This document shows, piece by piece, positions 22,904-31,904 of a DNA stretch of 33,274 nt. This DNA is from a bacterium (lineage in GTDB: Bacteria > Actinomycetota > Aquicultoria > Aquicultorales > Aquicultoraceae): contig CADDYS010000015.1 of assembly GCA_902810715.1 (NCBI GenBank), forward strand, positions 1 through 33,274, given 5' to 3'. The position numbers were made by a program, and so were the translations under genes. A model generated the notes under the pieces. It was not told where the DNA came from. It made no database searches and saw only the letters and a list, made by a program, of their open reading frames with translations. How positions within the stretch are numbered: the stretch's first letter is position 1; every line of letters starts with the position of its first letter.

Positions 22904-25900
22904 CTATTCTAATTGCCCTTGCCTGAAAACAAGTGCCGACCCAATAATAACTAAACTTAGTGCAAGTACCAGCACCAGGTTTGTGTTTAGCCCATAACCG
23001 GTTAATCCGCCACTAACAATATCAGTAATAGCCGGCTCCGCAACCCCAAATGGCGACAGCGACGGCGTGGCCCCTGTTATTGTATGGTTTATAGTATCAA
23101 CGGCCGTTGTTATATCCACCCATTTCTGCCCATTCCAGTGCATAAGCTTAAGGTTTCGTTCTGTTCCCTTGATTTTAGACGGGTCGTACTTAATAACTAC
23201 TGTAATCCAGCCTGCGTAACCCGCGGTCGTTGATATGTCGGTGTAATAGCCTCTGAACTTAAAGTTAGGGTCAAGTTCTTTATCATATTTCGATGTAGTC
23301 TGAACTATTGCTGAAGTTGTGCCGCCTTGCGTAACAGTACTAAAGTTTACTGAAACACCGTTACCTAAATTAACATTTATATTAGAACCAACGCTGGTTT
23401 GAACTGCTTGGAATGTTGTTGCCGATACGGTTGCACTGGCAGGGGACAAATTGCCTGCAGCATCAAAGGCCATGACATAATAACGGTATGTTGTACTTGG
23501 CAACAAACCCGTCTGAGTGTAGCTATTAGTTGAGGTACTTGCGATTATCTGATTTGTACCCGCGTTATACACATAGTATCCGGCAACTGCAATATTATCC
23601 GTCGATGCATCCCAGGTAACCTGGATGCTGTCCCCGCTTAGCGGGATGGCTTTCACATTAGCCGGAATTGAAGGTGCATGAGCATCTACTTTAAACGCCT
23701 GGGACTGCCCAGCCTCTTTGTTGCCCAATGTATCCATTGAGTAATAGTAAAACGTGTGCTGCCCTTCTAAAGCGGCAAAGTTTCCTGTATACGTCACCCA
23801 GGTACCGGTTGTCGAATCCCACTGGTAATAGGTAGTTCCTGATTTGTCTCTAGTCAATGTAATTGTCGGTATTGTCTTAAACCACCCGTTAGTTCCATCT
23901 GGGTATGTTGGGATAGTGCTAAGGGTTGTAACCGGTGCGGCCGCTTCAGGTTTTGTTGTAAAACTCCAAGCCTTATTTGCAATTAAACCACTCCCGGCTA
24001 AGTCTTTTGCTCCTGTTGAAATTGTTGCAGTATATGTTGTTGAGTAAGCCAGGTTGCTGCTTGGCTTAAATGTAGCTGTCTTTGTGGACGCATCATATGT
24101 TACAGTTCCGGCTACCGGGTTGTTTAAGCTGTCTTTTAAGCTAAAGGTCGTTGTATCAATCGTCGATGGGTTCATGGCCTCACTAAACGCCGCGTTTATA
24201 CTGGTTGAAATGCTAACATCAACTGCAGAATCAGCCGGGTTTACAGAAGTTACAGTAGGATTAGTATTATCAACCATCACACCTATAGATGCTCCAGCTC
24301 CTGGTATTTCAACATTTCCGGCAACATCCGTTGCCCTTGCCTTAACTGTATAGCTTCCGTCGGCAGGCAGGATCCAGTTATAACTCCAAGATGTTGTTCC
24401 TGTTGCCGATGCCCAAGCCCCGTCGTTTATGGATACTTCAACCTTTGCAACCCCTGAGGATGAGACATCACTGGATGACCCTGCTATAGTATAGGTCGTG
24501 CCGGTTATACGGGCCCCGTTAGCCGGTGAAGTTATGCTTGTTGATGGAGTTTTTGTATCGACCTTAAATAAAACAGTCTGAGTACTTTCTTTATTGCCTG
24601 CGGTATCTACTGAATAAAAGTAAAGTGTGTGTTGCCCCTCAGGCGCGGCAAACCCGCCGGTAGATGCCGTATAAGTTATCCAACCATTTGAATCCCACTG
24701 GTAATAAGTAGTTCCCGGTTCGCTTCTGGTTAACATAACTGATGTCAACTCTGTAAACCACCCGCTAGACCCGCTACTTGCAGGGTTTGTAGATATGGTA
24801 GTTGTTGGCGGCACCACGTCGGCGACGTTTATCGTAAAGATGGAAGTTGACTGCGTTACATTACCTGCAATATCAACCGCTTTAACATACCAGGTATGCG
24901 AGCCAACCGATAGCGGGCTTGAAGGTGTATACGAAGTTCCTGTAATGTTATCTTTACTTAACGTTCCATCGATGTACAACTGGTAGATCATGCCGGCATT
25001 GTTATCCGAGCTTGGATTCCACGAGAAAGTAGGTGCGGCTGCGTTGGTTGCGGTTGCACCATTTGATGGCGATGCCAAATCAAACGCCGTCGGAGCTTGA
25101 GTATCTACCTTAATGGTCTGGCTGCGGGTTGTTTCTACATTGCCTGCTGTATCCGTCGAGTAATAGTAAAGTGTGTGCTGTCCATCCAAAGCCTTGAAGC
25201 TCCCGGTGTATGTAGTCCAAGGCCCAGTCGTTGAATCCCACTGATAATATGTTGTTCCGGCCTCGTTTCGGCTTAACGTAATGGTCGGTGCGGTCTTAAA
25301 CCAGCCGTTGGCGTTTGCGTTAATATCTGTAGAGAACGTGGTTGTTGGTGCGATAACATCGCTAACATTGATTGTAAAGGTAGATGCAGAGTTTGTAGCA
25401 TTTCCGGCGGTATCAATTGCCTTTACATACCAGGTGTGTGACCCGGAAACAAGAGGCGAAGCAAGTGTATACGATGTCGTAAGAATGTTATCGCCGGCTA
25501 TAACGCCGTCTATGTAAAGCTGGTACTTAATGCCTGATGTGGCATCTGTACTTGCATTCCAAGAGAAAGCCGGCTTATCAATATTGGTTGTGGATGCACC
25601 GTTTGCCGGCGTGACTATATCAAATGCTGACGGGAACGTCGTGTCCACCTTATATGCCTGGCTGCGGGTTGTTTCTACATTGCCTGCTGTATCTGTTGAG
25701 TAATAGTAGAGTGTGTGCTGTCCCTCAAGGGCGGCAAAACTTGCCGAAACCTCAGTAAAGCTTGTCCAAGGCCCAGTCGTTGAATCCCACTGATAATATG
25801 TTGTCCCGGCCTCGTTTCGGCTTAATGTAATAGTCGGCGTGGTTTTAAACCAGCCGTTGGTTCCGTCGTTGGTGACTGGATTTGTAGAAATAGTAGTCGT

Positions 25901-28900
25901 TGGCGGTACCACGTCGGCAACATTTATCGTAAAGATGGAAGTTGATTGCACCGCATTTCCTGCATAATCCACTGCTTTTACATGCCAGGTATGGGAACCC
26001 GGCGAGAGCGGTGATGATAACGTGTAAGAAGTCCCGGTAATATCGTCTTTATTAAGTACATCATCGATATAGACCTGGTATTTTGCCAGACCCGAGTTGG
26101 AATCCGAGCTGGCACTCCAAGAGAGCGTTGGCTTGCTTGTATTGTCCGTAGATGAGCCGTTTGCCGGTGAGATTAAATTAAAGTATGCGGGAGCTACCGA
26201 ATCCACATTAAACGACTGGCTCTTAACCGGCTCGACATTTCCCGCCGAATCCACTGAGTAGTAATATACCGCATGTACTCCCTCTAGCGCGGTAAAGCTT
26301 CCTGCATATGCAGTCCAGGGGCCCGTGGTTGAATCCCACTGATAATAAGTGGTCCCCGGCTCGCTTCTGGTTAATGTGACCGACGGTACGGTTTTAAACC
26401 AACCGTTGGTGCCGTCATTATATGATGGGTTTGTAGTAAGAGTGGTTGCCGGTGGCATAACATCGGTTATATTTACCGTAAATGTTGATGTTGAATTGGT
26501 CGCATTCCCGGCATAATCAACCGCTTTTACATACCAGCCATGTGTTCCCGGCAAAAGGGATGAGGGAAGAGTTGCCGAGGTCCCCGTAATGTTATCCATA
26601 TATACAACGCCATCAACTACAATCTGATACTTTGCCACACCTGAGTTAGAATCAATGCTTGCATTCCAAGAAAAACTCTGAGGGCCGGCATTGGTTGTGG
26701 TCGATCCATTTACCGGCGAGACCAAATCAAACGGCCCCGGAGCTCCGGTATCTAACTTAAACACTTGAGAGCCAATGCTTTCCACGTTGCCCGCGGTGTC
26801 CACTGAGTAATAGTAAAGCGTATGCTGTCCCTCCGGCGCAGTTATGCTTCCTGTATACGTAGCCCAAGGGCCGGTTGTTGAATCCCATTGATAATATGAT
26901 GTTCCCGACTCATTTATTGAAAGCGTTATAGTCGGTATAACTTTAAGCCAGCCGTCATTGTATGGGCTTGAAGTTACCTTTGTCACCGGCGGAACAACAT
27001 CTGTAACGGTCAAGGTATAGCTGGCCGATGAAGCCGTAGCGTTTCCAGCACTATCAACCGCCACAACATCCCAGGTATACGAGCCGGGGGCTAAGGGCGA
27101 GCTTAGCGTATACGAAGTCCCCACAATACCGCTTGCTTTTAAGTTGCTGTTTATATAAAGCTGATAGGTTATGCTGGAATTTGCATCTGAGCTGGCGCTC
27201 CAGGAGAAAGTCGGTGCACTTGCATTGGTTATGGACGCGCCGCTTACCGGCGAGCTTGGAGTAAAGGCTGTTGGCGCTAAAGTATCAACCTTAAATAACC
27301 TAGACCGCAGGGCACTAACATTGCCCGCCAAATCTCGTGAATAGCAATAAAGCGTATGCTCTCCCAGCAAAGCATTAAAGCCGCTTGAGTATGTCGTCCA
27401 ACCTGCGGTTGAAGTTGAATCCCATTGATAATAAACTGTTCCTGCGTCAGAGCTGGTTAATGTGATGGTCGGCATGGTCTTATACCAACCATTAATTCCG
27501 TCTGCTGCAGCCGGATTTGTAAGTATACTAACAGGAGAGATTACGGTGTCGATATTAAATGGACCAACATGCACAGTATGCGTCCAGTTGCCTGCTACAT
27601 CCTCAGTTCTAAGATGGAAATACCAGCCGCCATCAGCAAGCGCGGGGCTAGAAGTCGAACTCTCAGATGGCCCAATATCTAAAATATTGTCAGGAGTTGT
27701 CGTTGGTGTCTGGCTCCACTCTATGGAATAGCCTGCAAGTCCGCTTATGCTATCGCTTGCCCCAGAGAAGTTAACGGTGATGATGTTGTTGTTTGACCAG
27801 CCACCAACGATATGGGTGGAGCTGGTAACGCTCGGGTCGGCAGGCAATCCAGTGTCTACCTTAAATACCTGCGACTTTTGTGCCTCTGTATTGCCATCGG
27901 TATCTACTGAATAGTAATAAAGCGTATGCTGCCCTTCTAATGCCTTGAAACTTCCAGAATAGGTTATCCATCCCGCAGTGGATGTTGAATCCCACTGATA
28001 ATATGTTATCCCCGGCTTGTCTTTAGATAAAGTAACAGTCGGTGTTGTTATATACCAACCATTTGCACCATCTGGATTTATTGGATCTACAGACGCGTAG
28101 GTTACCGGTGGCGTATAGAATACACAACTATAAACGCCTCCGCCATCCGATCCGGCATAAACTGTCTTATCCAGGCAATAACATGGAGAAGGATTAATTG
28201 ATGGTATGAGTTTATGCATAAGCCCGTTGTTGGCTTGCTTCCAACTTGCCGCTCCATTAGCAGATCTATATACTCCACCGTTAGTCCCAATAAGCACTGT
28301 CTCATCCCTGGCGTACCCAGGAGACACAGCGATGGCTAAGACATAAAGATCGGTTGGTAAAATACCGCTATTTTTCGCAGTCCAGTTTGCTCCTCCATCG
28401 GTTGATTTAAAAATGCCGCTGCCGTTGGTGCCGGCAAAGATAGTTTTGTCGTTCGCATAGTTGGGGGATATAGCAGTATCAAGGATTATCTGGTTTGCAA
28501 GGCCATTATTTACCTGTGTCCAACTTGACCCTCCGTCAGTTGACTTAAAAACACCGCTGCCGTTGGTGCCGGCAAAGATAGTTTTGTCGTTCGCATAGTT
28601 GGGTGATATAGAAAGCGATCTCACGTCTATATTTGCAAGACCGTTATTTACCTCAACCCAAGTCGAGCCGCCGTTGGTGGATTTAAAAACTCCGCCGCCG
28701 TTGGTGCCTACAAAAACAGTCTGATCAACCACATAGTTAGGAGACACAGTAACCGAACGGATATACATATTAGTAAGGCCGCTATTTACCTGCACCCAGA
28801 GGTCTCCTCTATTGGTTGACTTAAAAACTCCGCCGCCGTTGGTGCCGGCAAAAACAGTGTTGTCATTTGCAAAGTTGGGTGAACAATAGATTGCTCTAAC

Positions 28901-29191
28901 ATCCAAATTGGTAAGGCCGTTATTTACCAGAGTCCAGGTTCGGCCTTTATCTGCCGACCTATAGATTCCGCTATCCGAGGTACCTGCAAAGAGGGTGTAA
29001 TCCTTTTCAAAATTAGGAGAAATATGAACCGATTTTACGTTGCTGTTTTCAGGGCCATTGCTTGACCATACATCAGCCAGTGCAACTGAAGGGGAAATTG
29101 CAATCAAGCCAATCAGTAGAACAAATATTAGTACGACCATTAATTTGCAGCTTGTTGGATGTTTGGGCCTGCCCCAGTCAGTACTAACCAT
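22904..29191 (-). CDS. Giant multidomain surface protein, 2095 aa
   Basis: A signal peptide (about 15-40, ending A-L-A) is followed by seven propeller-like units of about 45 residues (S-P-N-Y-x-x-D-x-T-I-F-A-G-T-N-G-x-G-V-F-K-S-T-x-G-G-x-x-W), a probable seven-bladed beta-propeller (about 45-365). Then come eight YQWDS units (about 394-1784; G-T-x-Y-Y-Q-W-D-S-T ... Y-Y-Y-S-x-D-x-x-G-N) interleaved with five Ig-like units (A-P-x-x-F-x-x-x-S-P-x-x-G). A Big-type Ig domain (about 1640) and a fibronectin III domain (about 1850) follow. The C-terminus has a hydrophobic stretch (about 2072-2089) and R-Q-G-Q-L-E, like a sorting signal but without LPxTG; L-T-G-Y-G precedes it. AAGGGGTG lies before the ATG. 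It probably is an adhesin or scaffold anchored by the adjacent sortase. Confidence 0.88.
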   Translation of the reverse strand: MVSTDWGRPKHPTSCKLMVVLIFVLLIGLIAISPSVALADVWSSNGPENSNVKSVHISPNFEKDYTLFAGTSDSGIYRSADKGRTWTLVNNGLTNLDVRAIYCSPNFANDNTVFAGTNGGGVFKSTNRGDLWVQVNSGLTNMYIRSVTVSPNYVVDQTVFVGTNGGGVFKSTNGGSTWVEVNNGLANIDVRSLSISPNYANDKTIFAGTNGSGVFKSTDGGSSWTQVNNGLANQIILDTAISPNYANDKTIFAGTNGSGIFKSTDGGANWTAKNSGILPTDLYVLAIAVSPGYARDETVLIGTNGGVYRSANGAASWKQANNGLMHKLIPSINPSPCYCLDKTVYAGSDGGGVYSCVFYTPPVTYASVDPINPDGANGWYITTPTVTLSKDKPGITYYQWDSTSTAGWITYSGSFKALEGQHTLYYYSVDTDGNTEAQKSQVFKVDTGLPADPSVTSSTHIVGGWSNNNIITVNFSGASDSISGLAGYSIEWSQTPTTTPDNILDIGPSESSTSSPALADGGWYFHLRTEDVAGNWTHTVHVGPFNIDTVISPVSILTNPAAADGINGWYKTMPTITLTSSDAGTVYYQWDSTSTAGWTTYSSGFNALLGEHTLYCYSRDLAGNVSALRSRLFKVDTLAPTAFTPSSPVSGASITNASAPTFSWSASSDANSSITYQLYINSNLKASGIVGTSYTLSSPLAPGSYTWDVVAVDSAGNATASSASYTLTVTDVVPPVTKVTSSPYNDGWLKVIPTITLSINESGTSYYQWDSTTGPWATYTGSITAPEGQHTLYYYSVDTAGNVESIGSQVFKLDTGAPGPFDLVSPVNGSTTTNAGPQSFSWNASIDSNSGVAKYQIVVDGVVYMDNITGTSATLPSSLLPGTHGWYVKAVDYAGNATNSTSTFTVNITDVMPPATTLTTNPSYNDGTNGWFKTVPSVTLTRSEPGTTYYQWDSTTGPWTAYAGSFTALEGVHAVYYYSVDSAGNVEPVKSQSFNVDSVAPAYFNLISPANGSSTDNTSKPTLSWSASSDSNSGLAKYQVYIDDVLNKDDITGTSYTLSSPLSPGSHTWHVKAVDYAGNAVQSTSIFTINVADVVPPTTTISTNPVTNDGTNGWFKTTPTITLSRNEAGTTYYQWDSTTGPWTSFTEVSASFAALEGQHTLYYYSTDTAGNVETTRSQAYKVDTTFPSAFDIVTPANGASTTNIDKPAFSWNASTDATSGIKYQLYIDGVIAGDNILTTSYTLASPLVSGSHTWYVKAIDTAGNATNSASTFTINVSDVIAPTTTFSTDINANANGWFKTAPTITLSRNEAGTTYYQWDSTTGPWTTYTGSFKALDGQHTLYYYSTDTAGNVETTRSQTIKVDTQAPTAFDLASPSNGATATNAAAPTFSWNPSSDNNAGMIYQLYIDGTLSKDNITGTSYTPSSPLSVGSHTWYVKAVDIAGNVTQSTSIFTINVADVVPPTTTISTNPASSGSSGWFTELTSVMLTRSEPGTTYYQWDSNGWITYTASTGGFAAPEGQHTLYFYSVDTAGNKESTQTVLFKVDTKTPSTSITSPANGARITGTTYTIAGSSSDVSSSGVAKVEVSINDGAWASATGTTSWSYNWILPADGSYTVKARATDVAGNVEIPGAGASIGVMVDNTNPTVTSVNPADSAVDVSISTSINAAFSEAMNPSTIDTTTFSLKDSLNNPVAGTVTYDASTKTATFKPSSNLAYSTTYTATISTGAKDLAGSGLIANKAWSFTTKPEAAAPVTTLSTIPTYPDGTNGWFKTIPTITLTRDKSGTTYYQWDSTTGTWVTYTGNFAALEGQHTFYYYSMDTLGNKEAGQSQAFKVDAHAPSIPANVKAIPLSGDSIQVTWDASTDNIAVAGYYVYNAGTNQIIASTSTNSYTQTGLLPSTTYRYYVMAFDAAGNLSPASATVSATTFQAVQTSVGSNINVNLGNGVSVNFSTVTQGGTTSAIVQTTSKYDKELDPNFKFRGYYTDISTTAGYAGWITVVIKYDPSKIKGTERNLKLMHWNGQKWVDITTAVDTINHTITGATPSLSPFGVAEPAITDIVSGGLTGYGLNTNLVLVLALSLVIIGSALVFRQGQLE
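28415..28603 (-). repeat. Near-identical 50-bp repeat within propeller units
   Basis: The run encoding A-N-D-K-T-I-F-A-G-T-N-G-S-G occurs twice, 138 bases (46 codons) apart, at 28415-28465 and 28554-28603, almost base for base. It marks recent duplication or gene conversion of a propeller blade, unlike the older, diverged blades. Confidence 0.8.
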
Positions 29192-29298
29192 TTTGCACCC
29201 CTTGATTCACCTTGTTTGCATGTATACTATCTGTACTTGCATTTTAATATTTGCTTATAATATAGATATATTGTATATATAACGTATTAAATGCCCAG

Positions 29299-29892
29299 CT
29301 ATTTAAGGTTACTAAGTTTTCCCTTAATTGCTTCTAAATCAACCCCGAAAGGCTTCATATCTATCACTTTTTGGTATTGCTCTTTAGCCTTTGTGTTATC
29401 GCCTTTTTGCGCGTAAAGATCGCCCAAGGCAATCCGCGCGGCCACAAAATTCCCGTTTAGTTTAACCGCCTGGGAGAGCCCCTCCACTGCCTTGTCTAGC
29501 TTACCCTGCGATTTATAGATTATAGCCAGGTTATAGCAGGCTTCAGGCTGATTCGGATTTACCTTCAGAGAGGCTTCGTATTCCCCAGCCGCCTTATCCA
29601 GCCTCCCTTTGGCTTCATAGCTTTGGGCGAGATTGGTATGCGTTTTTGCATCGTTTGGATTAAGTTTTTTGGCTTCTTCCAGGCTTTTTATTGCCCGGTC
29701 GAATTGACCTTTGGAATAGGCATTGTGGCCGGAAAGGTAGGCTTTCGCCTGGTCGGACTTCACTTTTTGATCCCACAGATGAAGCCCCACCAGCGCAATT
29801 ACGATAAGGATTGCCGCAACGCATACTGCAAGAACTGGTTTTTTGTGTTTGGTAAAGATACCAAATGCCGCATTATTTGCCTTAAGTTCCAA
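29299..29892 (-). CDS. Membrane-anchored TPR protein, 197 aa
   Basis: I start at a TTG (29890-29892) because AAGGAGAGG lies 9 bases upstream. The frame runs on 73 codons but that stretch holds the attenuator-like hairpin and has no ribosome site. Residues about 18-42 form a membrane anchor (P-V-L-A-V-C-V-A-A-I-L-I-V-I-A-L). Four to five tetratricopeptide repeats follow (A-Y-S-K-G-Q-F-D-R-A; N-L-A-Q-S-Y-E-A-K-G; Y-N-L-A-I-I-Y-K-S-Q-G; A-L-G-D-L-Y-A-Q-K-G). It resembles the TPR protein at 12382-12900 in order and length. It lies about 110 bases downstream of the giant surface protein's start, on the same strand, and may transcribe into it. Confidence 0.82.
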   Translation of the reverse strand: MELKANNAAFGIFTKHKKPVLAVCVAAILIVIALVGLHLWDQKVKSDQAKAYLSGHNAYSKGQFDRAIKSLEEAKKLNPNDAKTHTNLAQSYEAKGRLDKAAGEYEASLKVNPNQPEACYNLAIIYKSQGKLDKAVEGLSQAVKLNGNFVAARIALGDLYAQKGDNTKAKEQYQKVIDMKPFGVDLEAIKGKLSNLK

Positions 29893-29924
29893 ACTAAACC
29901 TCTCCTTAAATTTATTCTTTAAAG

Positions 29925-29947
29925 AAAAAACGACCCTAAAAGGGTCG
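29925..29947 (-). terminator. Rho-independent terminator in the leader of the TPR gene (attenuator)
   Basis: On the minus strand CGACCC-TTTTA-GGGTCG is followed by TTTTTTC, a textbook terminator, only 33 bases before the TPR start. Upstream, 29950-30060 can form hairpins such as CTCTA...TAGAG enclosing ACTTG...CAAGT, so the leader (29893-30111) could switch between terminating and reading through. I match no known riboswitch. Confidence 0.65.
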
Positions 29948-30167
29948 GTTTCGCTACTTGCTCCCTCTAACTTGTAAGCGGCCAAGTAAAAGCTAGAGTT
30001 CCCAGCGCCCCAATAATTGTTGGTCTCTTGCGATTTCAGAATACTACGGATATTGGCGCTCTCTTTAGTTTTGGTAAAAGTTAAACACCTTATTTGTGAA
30101 TATAGCAACAAGCCGCAGTCTAGTCAATAGGAAGTACTAATTAGTAATGTAGTGGATGCCGGTATCG

Positions 30168-30863
30168 CTACACAAGCCCTTCGATTATATCAAATGCCCC
30201 GTAGATGCTCTCAACCACAATGTTTGCCGCTCCCCTTACCTCCGGCAGCGAGCTTCCAAAGGTTATTGAGTATCCTGCCGCTTTAAGCATCGGGATATCG
30301 TTTAGCGCATCCCCTACGGCTATAACCTCCTCCGAATGGTAGCCCGCTTCTTTTAAGTAGTGGATAAAAATTCCTTTATCCAACCCCTTAGGCATCACAT
30401 CGACCGCATCCCAATGTGGAAGCACGTAGAGATCATCCAACCTGTACTCTTCAACAAATACCTGCGCGCTTCTGTAGACCCTTTCCACCGAAAGCTCCGG
30501 CCTTGTAAATGCGGTAACCCCGGCCTTGTTCGGTGGAAACCAGACATTATCTCTAAACTCATGTACAAGATAGTCCCGCACAAAGTCGAGATTTATTAGG
30601 GTCTCCCTTTTAACCGGGTAGATAATCTCAATCTTCTGCTGGGGACGAAATATGACGGCGCCGTTTTCGCCGGCGACCAACGGGTCGGGGATTCCCAACC
30701 CCTCAGCAAGACCAAAAAGATAATCGGCATCCTTCCCTGAAACCAGCGAAATATGAATGCCACGCTTCACAAGCTCATGCATCTTCTCGACCACACCCAG
30801 CTCAACCGGCTTGCCGGGTGCTCTAAGGGTTCCATCAACATCAAAAACGACGGCTCTAACCAT
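30168..30863 (-). CDS. HAD-superfamily phosphatase (Cof/phosphoglycolate-type)
   Basis: This 231-residue protein has HAD motif I D8-V-D10-G-T-L, motif II S-G-K (near 42-44), and motif IV G-D-A-L-N-D-I-P-M-L (near 184-193). The cap between, with A-G-E-N-G-A (about 78-83), is the small Cof/SPP type, close to archaeal-type phosphoglycolate phosphatases. It dephosphorylates small phosphorylated compounds; the substrate is not readable from sequence. AGGTGG lies 3 bases before the ATG. No signal peptide. It is separated from the TPR leader by 56 bases. Confidence 0.82.
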   Translation of the reverse strand: MVRAVVFDVDGTLRAPGKPVELGVVEKMHELVKRGIHISLVSGKDADYLFGLAEGLGIPDPLVAGENGAVIFRPQQKIEIIYPVKRETLINLDFVRDYLVHEFRDNVWFPPNKAGVTAFTRPELSVERVYRSAQVFVEEYRLDDLYVLPHWDAVDVMPKGLDKGIFIHYLKEAGYHSEEVIAVGDALNDIPMLKAAGYSITFGSSLPEVRGAANIVVESIYGAFDIIEGLV

Positions 30864-30962
30864 AATCCACCTGCGTTAAATAGCGATTACATACTTTATT
30901 CCAAATTACGGGGATTCTAGACAGGAGGACCTATGATGGGTTATTCAGTATGCATTAATAAA

Positions 30963-31027
30963 AGAAAATGCAGGCCCCGGGTGGTCCTATCTCCCCCACC
31001 TTTTAAATCTCAGGGGCTGCATTTTCT
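30963..31027. terminator. Compound hairpin after the 116-aa gene
   Basis: AGAAAATGCAGGCCCC (30963-30978) pairs with GGGGCTGCATTTTCT (31013-31027), one G bulged. It encloses GGTGG-N11-CCACC (30980-31000) followed by TTTT. On the minus strand the outer stem runs into TTTTCTTTTATT, fitting termination of the upstream gene. On the plus strand AGGAGG-ACCT-ATG precedes it at 30921-30935, so a leader peptide or small RNA is also possible. Confidence 0.5.
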
Positions 31028-31084
31028 GTTAATATTACTATCGGCCGCAGAGTGGAAATATTTAGCAGTTTCTGTAAAATACGG

Positions 31085-31435
31085 CTATTGTTCGTCCTTC
31101 CCTAAGCCATCCTCTATCGCCCGCAGTATTTCGGCCTCGTCAATCGGGATTTCTGCTCCGGCGATTACAAGCAACTGTATCTTCTCTTCCCGGCTCTTTA
31201 GTTTCTCATATAACCAAGCGGCAAATTCTTCGACCGAGGTATTCTCACTAATATCGACCCCAAGGTCGATGATGTCGGCCCAGCCGACCGATTCATCTCC
31301 GGCCATCATATTTTGCCCGACGATAATCGCCTCGCCCGGGACTATTATCGGGCGATACTCCGGAAACCTCTTGCTCTCAAGCAAATGAAAGCCAAATTGA
31401 TCATCGGTCGTGACGATCCTAATTTCAACCTGCAT
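31085..31435 (-). CDS. Hypothetical acidic protein, 116 aa
   Basis: No family is recognised. The sequence alternates strands (M-Q-V-E-I-R-I-V-T-T; R-P-I-I-V-P-G-E-A-I-I-V-G-Q; I-Q-L-L-V-I-A-G-A-E-I) and helices (V-E-E-F-A-A-W-L-Y-E-K-L; E-A-E-I-L-R-A-I-E-D-G-L), consistent with a small alpha/beta cytoplasmic protein. It is rich in Glu and Asp and has no Cys. AGGAG lies 8 bases before the ATG. A plus-strand frame opposite it (30933-31388) has a strong ribosome site but reads like shadow sequence. It sits 24 bases downstream of the STAS-like gene on the same strand, so the two are likely co-transcribed. Confidence 0.7.
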   Translation of the reverse strand: MQVEIRIVTTDDQFGFHLLESKRFPEYRPIIVPGEAIIVGQNMMAGDESVGWADIIDLGVDISENTSVEEFAAWLYEKLKSREEKIQLLVIAGAEIPIDEAEILRAIEDGLGKDEQ

Positions 31436-31459
31436 AGCCCAGCTCCTTTACAAGGGAAA

Positions 31460-31756
31460 TTAGCCGATATGCCTAGATAAAATGTTTTTTAATGTTTTAG
31501 TGTTTTTCTTTCGACCAACGATAGCAAGGGCCATGCCGCTGGCAGAAAGATCGACTGCTCTGCCTTTTAGCCTTCTCACTTCGTTTGAGATGGTAAGTTC
31601 GCCGGGAACATCTACAACTATTACCTTGGTGGATTGCTCAGAATATCGCCATGCCAATAGAGCCAAGCAGTAGAGAGTGGAGATTTTAAAGATACCATCA
31701 ATCTTTATAATCACAAAACCGTTGACATGTTTGCACTCCAGGCTTGACAAACCCAC
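31460..31756 (-). CDS. Degenerate STAS-like small protein
   Basis: A GTG at 31754-31756 follows a run of six G by 6 bases and is the best start; a TTG two codons earlier abuts it. The order of strands and helices (F-V-I-I-K-I-D-G; K-V-I-V-V-D-V; M-A-L-A-I-V-G-R-K-K) suits a STAS fold of about 98 residues, but no D-x-S-G switch loop is seen, so it may not be phosphorylated. It could bind a partner without being switched. It lies upstream of the 116-aa gene. Two palindromes precede it. Confidence 0.55.
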   Translation of the reverse strand: MGLSSLECKHVNGFVIIKIDGIFKISTLYCLALLAWRYSEQSTKVIVVDVPGELTISNEVRRLKGRAVDLSASGMALAIVGRKKNTKTLKNILSRHIG

Positions 31757-31784
31757 GCTCAACCCCCCACTTTAGCTAAGCTAC

Positions 31785-31831
31785 GGTAATATTACCAACA
31801 GTTGCATAACCCTTCTTACTATAATATAGTA
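31785..31831. promoter_or_regulatory. Two palindromes upstream of the STAS-like gene
   Basis: GGTAAT/ATTACC is a perfect 12-base palindrome at 31785-31796, and TACTATA-A-TATAGTA a perfect 15-base one at 31817-31831. They lie between the PerR-like gene's end and the STAS-like start. They look like operator or promoter sites; the second is close to but not a PerR box. Confidence 0.4.
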
Positions 31832-31904
31832 TATTTTTCCCGTTTTGGAATAGCTATTGGAGCAAAATTTATATGCTTCACTAACTTCTGGACGGTGGGT
31901 ATCT

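Noticed and set aside
29893-30111. The 73-codon N-terminal extension of the TPR frame as coding
   Set aside because: It contains a terminator hairpin with T6 and no ribosome site; AAGGAGAGG sits right before the TTG at 29892.
29893-30111. A cyclic di-GMP, T-box or cobalamin riboswitch upstream of the TPR gene
   Set aside because: I could not find the conserved cores of these classes, so I left the leader unassigned.
30933-31388. A 151-codon plus-strand gene with a strong AGGAGG site
   Set aside because: Most of it is antisense to a better protein-like minus-strand gene and reads as low-complexity Ser/Ile-rich shadow sequence.
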